Assembly: GCA_031285945.1 (NCBI GenBank)
Contig: JAITVF010000103.1
Span: forward strand, 1 to 5,192
DNA: 5,192 bases
Direction of reading: 5' to 3'
From: Oscillospiraceae bacterium
Lineage (GTDB): Bacteria > Bacillota > Clostridia > Oscillospirales > Ruminococcaceae
Shown: positions 1 to 5,192 of the stretch, in pieces
Numbering within the stretch: the first letter of the stretch is position 1
Layout: every line of letters begins with the position of its first letter
Notes under the pieces: generated by a model
Seen by the model: the letters and a program-made list of their open reading frames with translations, nothing else
Databases searched by the model: none
What the model was told of the DNA's origin: nothing
Position numbers and translations under genes: made by a program

Positions 1-612
1 AGCCGCCGCGTATTCTTCCGCGTCGATATACAGAACAGAGCTTTCGGACTCCTGGAACGAGAATATTACGGCAGGGGAGTCTTCCTCCGGCGCGGTAGGG
101 GTAGCGGCGGGCTCAGATACCTCGGGCTCAGATACTTCTGGCTCAGATACTTCTGGCTCAGAAGCTTCGGGCTCAGAGGCTTCCGGCTCAGATACTTCGG
201 GCTCAGATACTTCGGGCTCAGATACTTCGGGCTCAGATACTTCGGACTCAGATACTTCGGGCTCAAAGGCTTCTGGCTCGTAAGAAGTCTCGCCCTCAAC
301 AACGGGGAACAAGCTTGTTCCGTCGCCGTCGGGGGCCTCGTCTTGGGGGGAATCCTCGCCGCCTTGGGGAATAAACTCGCTGCCGCCATCCTGCACGCCC
401 TCAACCAAGGGCATTAAAACGGTGCCGTTGTCTCCCGGGGCCTCGTCTTCCGCTTCAACTTCAGATATAATCGCGCCGCTTGTCTCTTCGACGGACGCGG
501 CAAAGCCGGGCATATTTAGCGGCCCTGCCGCTAAAAGAATGGCAAGCGCCGCCGTTAAAAATCTTTTATATATACTAAGCCGTACAGCGGCCTTATTCTT
601 TAATAATCGCAT
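1..612 (-). CDS. Exported protein with acidic EPEVS pentapeptide repeats, partial (3' end beyond left edge)
   Basis: An unbroken frame of 204 codons runs from ATG at 612 off the left edge. The start is supported by a GGAGG ribosome binding site 8 bases upstream. The N terminus is a classic signal peptide: a basic stretch (Lys, Arg up to about residue 18), a hydrophobic core rich in Ala and Leu (about 19-31), and a likely signal peptidase I site after the GFAA segment near residue 39. Then come an acidic Gly/Asp/Glu-rich region (about 40-111), a pentapeptide repeat tract (112-168) and, from about 180, less biased sequence ([18 protein letters not shown]) that may begin a folded domain. The repeat region is probably an extended, negatively charged spacer between membrane or wall and that domain; this is inference. 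No known family is recognisable in the visible part, and no lipobox cysteine or wall-sorting motif is seen, though the C terminus is missing. Codons in the repeats vary little, which suggests recent expansion. Confidence 0.82.
   Translation of the reverse strand, partial: MRLLKNKAAVRLSIYKRFLTAALAILLAAGPLNMPGFAASVEETSGAIISEVEAEDEAPGDNGTVLMPLVEGVQDGGSEFIPQGGEDSPQDEAPDGDGTSLFPVVEGETSYEPEAFEPEVSESEVSEPEVSEPEVSEPEVSEPEASEPEASEPEVSEPEVSEPEVSEPAATPTAPEEDSPAVIFSFQESESSVLYIDAEEYAAA
109..279 (-). repeat. Tandem 15-base repeat encoding Glu-Pro-Glu-Val-Ser units
   Basis: Eleven consecutive 15-base units lie at 115-279, with a partial twelfth (Glu-Pro) at 109-114. Read on the minus strand in order they are [20 protein letters not shown] three times, EPEAS twice, and EPEVS three times. 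All changes are substitutions and every unit is exactly 15 bases, so the reading frame is kept. The third frame-preserving feature is that variation sits mainly in the Val/Ala codon and the wobble base of the Pro codon. Such arrays change copy number by slippage or recombination. Their role here is probably a flexible acidic linker. Confidence 0.93.
515..535 (-). repeat. Perfect 8-bp inverted repeat inside the signal-peptide coding region
   Basis: TTTAGCGG at 515-522 and CCGCTAAA at 528-535 are exact reverse complements around a 5-base loop. In the minus-strand mRNA the hairpin lies about 26 to 33 codons into the exported-protein gene, where the signal peptide core ends. No T-run follows on either strand, so it is not an intrinsic terminator. 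It might affect early translation elongation, or may be a by-product of GC-rich codons. The structure is seen in the sequence; any function is speculative. Confidence 0.4.
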
Positions 613-620
613 GAAGGCTT

Positions 621-625
621 CCTCC
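621..625 (-). promoter_or_regulatory. Ribosome binding site of the exported-protein gene
   Basis: The minus strand reads GGAGG 8 bases before the ATG at 612. This near-ideal site fixes both the start and the reading frame, which matters because the repeat tract is open in more than one frame. Confidence 0.85.
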
Positions 626-685
626 GGATTTTTGCGCATACTTAATTTGATGCTATTCGCGCAATTTTTTCATACTACGCTATTC

Positions 686-714
686 ATTATCTATAACCGA
701 ATATGGCGGGGCAA
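686..714 (-). promoter_or_regulatory. Probable sigma-A-type promoter for the exported-protein gene
   Basis: The minus strand reads TTGCCC (709-714), a 17-base spacer, then GATAAT (686-691). These match the -35 consensus at 4 of 6 and the -10 consensus at 5 of 6 positions with ideal spacing. Transcription would begin near 679, giving a leader of about 67 bases before the ATG at 612. No operator-like palindrome is evident next to it. Confidence 0.5.
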
Positions 715-864
715 ACAGTGGTAAATAGGTGAAAGATCCGGTGCAAATAATGGCGAGGCCGCAAATAACGCGGTAATTATAATAGCCGGCATAAAGGCTT
801 AAAAAAATAAAACGCAAACAAGTAAGTATTGTAAGTAAGCTTAATGCTTTTATAGGCGCAGCAT

Positions 865-897
865 AAAAAACGGGGGCCGTCTTTACAGACAGCCCCC
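865..897 (-). terminator. Intrinsic terminator downstream of the S1-like gene
   Basis: On the minus strand a hairpin with GGGGGC (892-897) pairing GCCCCC (872-877), one mismatch, then GTCT/AGAC closing a 4-base loop, is followed after one base by six T residues (complement of 865-870). It lies 62 bases past the stop of the S1-like gene. The plus strand has no T-run after the stem, so it acts leftwards only. It separates the S1-like transcript from the exported-protein gene. Confidence 0.88.
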
Positions 898-959
898 TTG
901 GAGGTTACCCTTGTTGTGTATAAATGGTAGTGCCCACGGCGCTGATATTATACTGTAAG

Positions 960-1892
960 CTATCCTGCGAACACAGTTTCCATCACCCTTGGGGAGGAGG
1001 GGGGCGAATACCTCCAGCGTGTGATTCTGCCCTCACGGATAAAGTATTCGGGAGGCGGGGGGGCGTAGCCTGGAACGTCAAAGGTGTCGACTATAATAAA
1101 CTTGACCTTCATACGGTCGGGCAGCAGGTTTTTTATGTAGACGCTTGCGTGCCGCCCGGGCGAAATTCCCTCCCTCGGCTCGGCAAGGCCCGCAAGGTTG
1201 GGGGTCAGCTCCACGAATATCCCATAGGGCTCCACGGAACGGATTATGCCGGTCACTGTTTCTCCTATTGAGAATTTGGCGGCGTTTTCCTCCCAGGTGC
1301 CCAAAAGCTCCTTGTGGGTTAGGGTTATACGCCCGCTTTCATCCACATGGCGAACGGCGGCCAAAAGCTCTTGGCCTATGTAGAAGCGGTTGCCCGGGTG
1401 GGCTATCCGGGAGATGGAGATGGCGTCGATGGGTATGAGCGAGGTTATCCCGCAGCCCACGTCTACAAAGCAGCCGAAGTTTTCCATATGGGTAGACATA
1501 ACGGGTATGACATCCCCGGGGCGAAGGCAGTCGAGATATTCGCGCCGGCAGCGCTCCTGGGCGGCTCTGCGCGAAAGAACGGCCACAGGTCCGCCGGCAG
1601 CGTCCTCGTTGACGTAGTCGACAATAAAGCTAACGGGCTTGCCAACCCGCGAGATTATGGCGATATCCCTCGTTGTGCCCTCGGCTATGCCGGCGGCTGC
1701 CTCAACGCGGGGGATTATTCCCTTGCAGCAGCCAAGATCGACAGTCAGATTATGGCCGCCGTCGCACACAAGGGCCCGGGCTTCGAGAATAACTCCTTTA
1801 TCCATAGCCTCTCTGAGCGTTGCGAGACTGCGCAGGTGCTGCCGGTTCTGCGCGGACCCGAGGAGGATTCCCTCAGGATGATAAACAGTCAT
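960..1892 (-). CDS. S1 RNA-binding domain protein (short ribosomal protein S1-like)
   Basis: This 310-residue protein is a clostridial relative of ribosomal protein S1, expected to bind single-stranded RNA through OB-fold S1 domains, probably at the ribosome or on mRNA. Three S1-like units are visible: a divergent one at about 32-107 (ILEARA, HNLTVDLG, KGIIPR), a clear one at 125-194 (GDVIPV, NFGCFVDVG, SLIPID, RITLTHKELLGTW) and a third at about 208-268 (IGETVTGIIRSVEPYGIFVEL). The tail after about 280 (EYFIREG, RWRYSP, ending ETVF plus two residues) resembles the conserved tail of Clostridia S1-family proteins as I know them. E. coli S1 has six S1 domains, so this is a short form, closer in size to Bacillus YpfD-like proteins. 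ATG 1892 fits the family N terminus (YHPEG). Its ribosome binding site, GGGGAGG at 1904-1910, lies 11 bases away, slightly far. The gene has its own promoter and terminator and is probably monocistronic. Confidence 0.85.
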   Translation of the reverse strand: MTVYHPEGILLGSAQNRQHLRSLATLREAMDKGVILEARALVCDGGHNLTVDLGCCKGIIPRVEAAAGIAEGTTRDIAIISRVGKPVSFIVDYVNEDAAGGPVAVLSRRAAQERCRREYLDCLRPGDVIPVMSTHMENFGCFVDVGCGITSLIPIDAISISRIAHPGNRFYIGQELLAAVRHVDESGRITLTHKELLGTWEENAAKFSIGETVTGIIRSVEPYGIFVELTPNLAGLAEPREGISPGRHASVYIKNLLPDRMKVKFIIVDTFDVPGYAPPPPEYFIREGRITRWRYSPPSSPRVMETVFAG

Positions 1893-1957
1893 GTCGTCTT
1901 TGACCTCCCCGTTTTTTAAGGCGCTTCTTTCTTGAGCCGGGACCTCATAAGCGGACT

Positions 1958-1985
1958 ATAATACTATATTCGGTTAAAAGATCAA
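1958..1985 (-). promoter_or_regulatory. Probable promoter of the S1-like gene
   Basis: The minus strand reads TTGATC (1980-1985), a 16-base spacer, then TATTAT (1958-1963), matching consensus at 4 of 6 and 5 of 6 positions. The predicted start of transcription near 1951 gives a leader of about 60 bases. The promoter begins only about 25 bases past the stop of the upstream 109-residue gene. I find no terminator between them, so read-through from that gene is also possible. Confidence 0.45.
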
Positions 1986-2010
1986 TCATGACAGGTTCTT
2001 ATAGCCGCGA

Positions 2011-2340
2011 TCAGCCAGATGACGTTATGCGGTAGCCATGCATCCCCGAAAGGAGCTGCTTTGCCCGCTCGCGGGAGGCGGTGTCGCATATAATTTTAAG
2101 AGTGACCTGCCCCTGGGCAGGCTCCCCTCTGCCGGCCGGAACGGGCAATACGCCGAGGCTTTCGGCGCTGCCCCAGGAGGCGAGGGTAACGCCCTTCGCC
2201 TGAGCGCTCGCCTGCGCGGCGCTCCCCCTTGAGCGAACCCGGCGTATGGAGAAAATCCCCGTCACCTCCTGAGTGAGGCGGCCGGCCGCGAAATCGGCGA
2301 AATCCTTTCCTGTAAAGCTGCAATAAATGGTGCTGGCCAT
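2011..2340 (-). CDS. Hypothetical protein, 109 residues, possible paired beta-alpha-beta fold
   Basis: I do not recognise this family. The start at 2340 is supported by AGGGTGAT just upstream, which extends the anti-Shine-Dalgarno match with about 7 bases from its core to the ATG. The protein appears soluble, with no signal peptide or membrane segment. Its layout suggests two similar halves: strand (TIYCSF, 4-9), helix (about 12-25), strand (IFSIRRV, 29-35), then a low-complexity Ala/Gly/Pro linker (about 38-77), then strand (VTLKIIC, 79-85), helix (about 87-99), strand (GYRIT, 102-106). This beta-alpha-beta pairing recalls ferredoxin-like domains such as those of small stress proteins, but that is inference. 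It is transcribed divergently from the DUF951/prfA block. The antisense frames in the same stretch have no ribosome binding site. Confidence 0.7.
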   Translation of the reverse strand: MASTIYCSFTGKDFADFAAGRLTQEVTGIFSIRRVRSRGSAAQASAQAKGVTLASWGSAESLGVLPVPAGRGEPAQGQVTLKIICDTASRERAKQLLSGMHGYRITSSG

Positions 2341-2380
2341 GGAATCACCCTTTTTCGTGTATTTTCGTGCGCGGTTACGG

Positions 2381-2409
2381 TTGTTATTTTAGGTAAAAGG
2401 CCTTATAAT
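2381..2409 (+). promoter_or_regulatory. Sigma-A-type promoter for the DUF951-prfA-sua5-coaE block
   Basis: TTGTTA (2381-2386), a 17-base spacer and a perfect TATAAT (2404-2409) form the best promoter in the window. Transcription should start near 2416. That leaves about 52 bases before the GTG at 2468, but almost none before the GTG at 2420, which helps decide the first gene's start. The -10 overlaps the palindrome TAATATTA (2406-2413), so the same AT-rich patch could also melt for leftward transcription. Confidence 0.72.
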
Positions 2410-2453
2410 ATTACTCACTGTGACTTTAATCCCAATTGACGAATTCTGGAAGG

Positions 2454-2460
2454 AAGGCGG
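2454..2460 (+). promoter_or_regulatory. Ribosome binding site deciding the DUF951 start
   Basis: The purine-rich AAGGCGG, within a longer AGGAAGGCGGAG run, lies 7 bases before the GTG at 2468. No comparable site precedes the GTG at 2420, so the shorter protein is preferred. Confidence 0.6.
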
Positions 2461-2467
2461 AGCGGGC

Positions 2468-2653
2468 GTGGACGTTCGGGTTGGCGACGTTTTGACTATG
2501 AAAAAAAAGCATCCTTGTGGCGCGGATAAATTCCTGGTTCTGCGCTCGGGCATGGATTTTCGCATACGCTGCGAGGGCTGCGGCCGGGAGTTCATGACGC
2601 CGCGCTTAAAGTGCGAAAAAAACATAAAGGCCATCTCAAGGCCAGATACCTGA
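2468..2653 (+). CDS. DUF951 family protein (small Cys-containing, YyzM-like)
   Basis: With a GTG start at 2468 the product has 61 residues, the usual size of DUF951 proteins. The family signature is clear: a DVRVGDVLTMKKKHPCG opening (residues 2-18) with the invariant-looking HPCG at 15-18, then FRIRCEGCG (31-39) with a Cys-x-x-Cys pair at 35 and 38, then a basic tail (TPRLKCEKNIK). The three spaced cysteines (17, 35, 38) plus His15 suggest metal or nucleic-acid binding, but the family's function is unknown to me. The frame is open upstream to another GTG at 2420, which would add 16 residues unlike the family; that start lies at the predicted transcription start and has no ribosome binding site. 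The gene stands 62 bases before prfA with no terminator between, so the two are probably cotranscribed. Confidence 0.85.
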   Translation: MDVRVGDVLTMKKKHPCGADKFLVLRSGMDFRIRCEGCGREFMTPRLKCEKNIKAISRPDT

Positions 2654-2701
2654 TCATGCTCTCAGGCCATAGCGAAAGAGACCGTATATTATTTAACGAG
2701 C

Positions 2702-2705
2702 GGAG
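2702..2705 (+). promoter_or_regulatory. Ribosome binding site of prfA
   Basis: GGAG lies 10 bases before the ATG at 2716. It is a modest site at slightly long spacing. It supports the ATG as start, as does the family-typical N terminus. Confidence 0.55.
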
Positions 2706-2715
2706 ATAAAATTAC

Positions 2716-3789
2716 ATGATCGATAAGCTTAAAATGGTGGCCGAGCGCTACGACTCGGTAAGCGCGCAGCTGATGGATCCCGGCGTGGTATCCGACCAGA
2801 AGCGGTACGCCGAGCTGATGAGGGAGCTCAAGAATTTAGGCCCCGTCGTCGCCAAATATAACGAGTATCGGGCGGCGGAAAAGGGGGCGGAGGAAGCGCG
2901 CGAGGTTCTCGCCGACCAAAGCCAGGACCGTGACTTTAAGCAGCTGGCCGAGGATGAGCTTGCCGAAAGCCGCGCCGTCATGGAGCGCTGCTATGAGGAG
3001 CTTAAAATTCTGCTCCTGCCAAAGGACCCCGACGACGATAAGAACGTCATCATTGAAATAAGAGGGGGAGCGGGGGGGGACGAGGCCGCCCTATTTGCGG
3101 GCTCGCTGTACCGCATGTATTCCATGCACGCCGAGGCTAAGCGCTGGAAAGCCGAAATACTCAACGCGAGCTCGACCGAGCTGGGCGGCTATAAGGAGAT
3201 TTCATTTTCCATAGCGGGGGACGGCGCATACTCCCGCCTTAAGTTCGAAAGCGGGGTCCACCGGGTTCAGCGAGTGCCCGAAACCGAGTCCCAAGGCCGC
3301 ATTCACACCTCCACCGTTACCGTGGCGGTACTCCCCGAGGTGGAGGAGGTAGAGGTGGATATAAACCCCGACGACCTTCAGATAGATACCTTCCGTGCGG
3401 GGGGCGCGGGCGGGCAGCACGTCAACAAGACCGAGAGCGCGATCAGGATCACCCACCTGCCTACCGGGCTTGTGGTTGAGTGTCAGGACGAGCGCAGCCA
3501 GCACAAGAATAAGGACAAAGCCATGAAGATACTCAGAAGCAGGCTCTACGAAAAGATGCTGCGGGAGCAGAACGACAAAATCGCCTCGGAGCGTAAGCTC
3601 CAGGTGGGTACGGGAGACCGCTCCGAAAGGATAAGAACCTACAACTTTCCGCAGGGCAGAATGACCGACCACCGCATAGGCCTCACGCTATATAAGCTCG
3701 AGGCTATTATGAACGGCGATCTCGACGAGCTTTTTGACGCGCTTATAACCTTTGACCAGGCCGAGAAGCTGCGCTCGAGCGAGTCATGA
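2716..3789 (+). CDS. prfA: Peptide chain release factor 1
   Basis: RF1 recognises UAA and UAG stop codons in the ribosomal A site and triggers release of the finished protein. The 357-residue length is normal for the family. The N-terminal helical region (about 1-105) is followed by the conserved [15 protein letters not shown] segment (115-129), then [20 protein letters not shown] (180-199), which contains the PxT codon-reading motif as PET at 188-190; this marks RF1, since RF2 has SPF there. The catalytic GGQ lies at 232-234 within [21 protein letters not shown], and the QHKNKDKAM and [14 protein letters not shown] segments follow as expected. The gene ends in an ATGA overlap with sua5. The prmC gene for the GGQ glutamine methyltransferase, a frequent neighbour in Firmicutes, is not next to it on either side within the window. 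An 8-G run at 3072-3079 codes for the GAGGD segment and is intact in frame. Confidence 0.98.
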   Translation: MIDKLKMVAERYDSVSAQLMDPGVVSDQKRYAELMRELKNLGPVVAKYNEYRAAEKGAEEAREVLADQSQDRDFKQLAEDELAESRAVMERCYEELKILLLPKDPDDDKNVIIEIRGGAGGDEAALFAGSLYRMYSMHAEAKRWKAEILNASSTELGGYKEISFSIAGDGAYSRLKFESGVHRVQRVPETESQGRIHTSTVTVAVLPEVEEVEVDINPDDLQIDTFRAGGAGGQHVNKTESAIRITHLPTGLVVECQDERSQHKNKDKAMKILRSRLYEKMLREQNDKIASERKLQVGTGDRSERIRTYNFPQGRMTDHRIGLTLYKLEAIMNGDLDELFDALITFDQAEKLRSSES

Positions 3790-4814
3790 TAACCCGCGTT
3801 CTTACCCCGGAGGAGGGGGGGGTAAGCGAAGCCGCGGCAATCCTGAGGGCGGGCGGGCTGGTCGCTATTCCCACCGAGACGGTCTACGGCCTCGCGGCCG
3901 ACGCTCTCAGTCAGGTAGCCGCAGCGTCCGTCTTCGAAGCGAAGGGCAGGCCGCAGGACAACCCTCTCATTGTCCATATAGCCGGCGAGGATATGCTTTC
4001 GCCGCTGGTCCCCGAGATTCCCGGGCGGGCAAAGGCCCTGATGGAAGCCTTCTGGCCGGGGCCGCTGACAATAATACTCCCCAAAAGCGATAACGTTCCC
4101 GACTCGGTAACGGCGGGGCTTCCGACCGTGGCGGTCAGGATGCCCTCCCACCCGGTCGCCCTCGCGGTAATCTGGGAAACCGGAAGGCCTCTCGCGGCCC
4201 CCTCGGCAAACCGGTCGGGCTTCCCCAGCCCCACCGCGGCGGCTCATTGCCTCGCCGATCTTAACGGACGCATCCCCCTGATTCTAGACGGCGGCTCCTG
4301 CGAGGTTGGGGTGGAATCGACGGTTGTCACCTTGTGCGGAAAAACCGCGAGGATTCTCCGCCCGGGCGCGGTAACCCCGGGGGATATTGCGGCGGTTTTG
4401 GGCGGGGTGGAGATCGACCCCGCCGTTACCCTGCCGGTAGGAGAAAACGAGACGGTATCCTCGCCGGGGATGAAGTACAGGCACTACGCCCCCAGAGCCA
4501 GGGTTATCATCCTGGAGGGGGACGATTTTGGGCCGTTTAGAAGGCTGCCCGACCTCAACAGGCCTGGAACGCACTGCCTTGTCTTTGAAGAAGAGCTGGC
4601 GGATTGCCCTGTTCCCGCCCTTAGCCTTGGGCCCAAAAAAGACTGCGCCGAGCATGCGCGGCGGCTTTTTGCGGCGCTCAGGGAGCTCGACGACAGGGGA
4701 GCGGAGCTAATCTGCGCCCGGGTCGCGGGCAAGGGGGAGGGGAGTCTCGCCGTATATAACCGGATGCTGCGGGCGGCGGGATTCGAGGTTATAAGAGGCG
4801 GCGATGTGTTATGA
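3786..4814 (+). CDS. sua5: L-threonylcarbamoyladenylate synthase, two-domain Sua5/YwlC type
   Basis: The enzyme makes threonylcarbamoyl-AMP from threonine, bicarbonate and ATP, the first step of t6A formation at position 37 of ANN-decoding tRNAs; the TsaB/TsaD machinery then transfers it to tRNA. At 342 residues it is the long form: a YrdC/TsaC catalytic domain (about 1-205) with PTETVYGL (29-36), KGRPQDNPL (53-61), PSANRSG (139-145) and GVESTV (175-180), then the linker [11 protein letters not shown] (226-236) that closes over the active site, and a C-terminal Sua5 domain (about 237-342). The ATG at 3786 overlaps the prfA stop (ATGA). No strong ribosome binding site precedes it, so it is probably translated by coupling. 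An 8-G run at 3815-3822 near the 5' end encodes Gly-Gly and is in frame. Bacillus names are ywlC/tsaC; the symbol choice is a matter of convention. Confidence 0.95.
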   Translation: MITRVLTPEEGGVSEAAAILRAGGLVAIPTETVYGLAADALSQVAAASVFEAKGRPQDNPLIVHIAGEDMLSPLVPEIPGRAKALMEAFWPGPLTIILPKSDNVPDSVTAGLPTVAVRMPSHPVALAVIWETGRPLAAPSANRSGFPSPTAAAHCLADLNGRIPLILDGGSCEVGVESTVVTLCGKTARILRPGAVTPGDIAAVLGGVEIDPAVTLPVGENETVSSPGMKYRHYAPRARVIILEGDDFGPFRRLPDLNRPGTHCLVFEEELADCPVPALSLGPKKDCAEHARRLFAALRELDDRGAELICARVAGKGEGSLAVYNRMLRAAGFEVIRGGDVL

Positions 4815-5192
4815 AGAGTAAAGCCATTACTCTGATAGGCCTCACCGGGCAGACGGGCGCCGGAAAGTCCACCGTAAGCGCTTATTTAAGAAGCTGGGGC
4901 TGCCGGGTTGTAGACGCCGATTCAGCCGCCAGGAGGGCCGTACAAAGGGGGAGCGAGTGCCTCCTGAGAATTGCGGGCGCCTTTGGGGAGGGGATTCTTC
5001 TGCCCGACGGTTCGCTTGACAGAGCAAGGCTGGGCAGGCTTGTTTTTTCCGATAAAGAAAAGAAAAAAACGCTCGAGGGAATTATCTTTCCGTATATAAT
5101 GGCTGTTGTCGACAAGGATATAGAGTCGGGCCGGGAAGAGGGCGAGGCGGCGGTTTTTCTCGATGCGCCTACCCTTTTTGAGAGCGGAGCCG
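4811..5192 (+). CDS. coaE: Dephospho-CoA kinase, partial (3' end beyond right edge)
   Basis: CoaE phosphorylates the ribose 3'-hydroxyl of dephospho-CoA, the last step of coenzyme A synthesis. The first 127 codons of a protein usually near 200 residues are present. Evidence is the N-terminal IGLTGQTGAGKST (9-21) with P-loop GxxxxGKS at 13-20, the VVDADS segment (33-38) holding the conserved Asp of the DAD motif, and LDAPTLFESG (117-126), which matches the family DxPLLFExG site, here with Thr in place of the usual first Leu. The ATG at 4811 overlaps the sua5 stop as ATGA. AAGAGG at 4793-4798 lies 12 bases upstream, too far to be strong, so re-initiation after sua5 is likely. It joins the prfA-sua5 block as a housekeeping gene with no obvious biochemical link to it. 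Confidence 0.95.
   Translation, partial: MKSKAITLIGLTGQTGAGKSTVSAYLRSWGCRVVDADSAARRAVQRGSECLLRIAGAFGEGILLPDGSLDRARLGRLVFSDKEKKKTLEGIIFPYIMAVVDKDIESGREEGEAAVFLDAPTLFESGA

Larger units (their letters stand above)
613..959. other. AT-rich intergenic region between the exported-protein and S1-like genes
   Basis: This 347-base stretch has no convincing gene. From left to right it holds the ribosome binding site and probable promoter of the exported-protein gene, an AT-rich segment at about 720-864, the intrinsic terminator at 865-897, and a 62-base stretch up to the S1-like stop codon. In the AT-rich segment I see only weak features: a 4-bp CCGC/GCGG hairpin near 760-775 and a short GTAAGT direct repeat near 820-840. 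A perfect minus-strand TATAAT lies at 947-952. Short open frames crossing this region have no ribosome binding site and no protein-like composition. Confidence 0.7.

Noticed and set aside
109..279. CRISPR array suggested by regular short repeats
   Set aside because: The units are 15 bases, directly adjacent with no spacers, and translate as one protein repeat.
66..404. Minus-strand frame of 112 codons encoding a Tyr-Leu-Ser-Pro-Lys type repeat
   Set aside because: It is the same DNA repeat read in a different frame. It lacks a signal peptide and a ribosome binding site, whereas the EPEVS frame is open for 204 codons and has both.
422..724. Plus-strand frame of 100 codons with a hydrophobic C-terminal part
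   Set aside because: It is antisense to the exported-protein gene, runs over its promoter, and has no ribosome binding site. The hydrophobic part comes from AT-rich intergenic sequence.
1347..1919. Plus-strand frame of 190 codons antisense to the S1-like gene
   Set aside because: The opposite strand encodes recognisable S1 domains over the whole stretch; this frame has no family features and is a shadow of GC-rich codons.
1916..1948. Ten-codon upstream frame (ATG to TAA) in the leader of the S1-like gene, minus strand
   Set aside because: It begins within a few bases of the predicted transcription start and has no ribosome binding site. The product (MRSRLKKEAP) has no attenuator-like codon bias, so chance is the simpler explanation.
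2649..2666. CCTGA/TCAGG inverted repeat after the DUF951 stop, considered as a terminator
   Set aside because: The stem is only 5 bp with an 8-base loop and no T-run follows, so termination before prfA is not supported.
2685..2692. TATATTAT upstream of prfA, considered as a -10 box for a separate prfA promoter
   Set aside because: No -35-like hexamer is found 15 to 19 bases upstream, so an independent prfA promoter is not convincing.
3639..4247. Minus-strand frame of 202 codons across the prfA/sua5 junction
   Set aside because: It lies wholly inside two clearly identified plus-strand genes, is rich in Arg and Gly as expected of a shadow, and has no recognisable motif.

Overview
The window looks like chromosomal DNA from a fairly GC-rich member of the Clostridia, probably an Oscillospirales-type bacterium. 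This is inferred from gene content: a short ribosomal-protein-S1-like protein with the C-terminal tail seen in clostridial homologues, a DUF951 protein, a two-domain Sua5-type threonylcarbamoyl-AMP synthase, Gram-positive-style GGAGG ribosome binding sites, and frequent AGG and ATA codons. I see no insertion sequence, CRISPR array, tRNA or rRNA, phage gene or attachment site.

Layout. The left half reads leftwards. At 1-612 (minus, cut by the left edge) is an exported protein with a signal peptide and eleven tandem copies of an acidic Glu-Pro-Glu-Val/Ala-Ser pentapeptide. A 347-base AT-rich gap (613-959) holds its promoter and the terminator of the next gene. At 960-1892 (minus) is the S1-domain RNA-binding protein with its own promoter, and at 2011-2340 (minus) a 109-residue hypothetical protein. 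A divergent intergenic region (2341-2467) holds a good sigma-A-type promoter (TTGTTA-17-TATAAT) driving the right half.

The right half reads rightwards as one probable operon: a DUF951 protein (2468-2653), prfA (peptide chain release factor 1, 2716-3789), a Sua5-type gene for the first step of tRNA t6A synthesis (3786-4814), and the first 127 codons of coaE (dephospho-CoA kinase, from 4811, cut by the right edge). The prfA/sua5 and sua5/coaE junctions are both 4-base ATGA stop/start overlaps, so the last three genes are probably translationally coupled. Most of this block, together with the S1-like protein, serves translation (termination, tRNA modification, RNA binding); coaE adds the final step of coenzyme A synthesis. 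prmC, whose product methylates the GGQ motif of release factors and which often sits next to prfA in Firmicutes, is not between prfA and sua5.

Most of the window is ordinary housekeeping sequence, and I found no clearly new multi-gene system. The points most worth a second look are the repeat-bearing exported protein, the unidentified 109-residue protein, a possible short transcript behind the S1 gene, the corrected DUF951 start and the absence of prmC.
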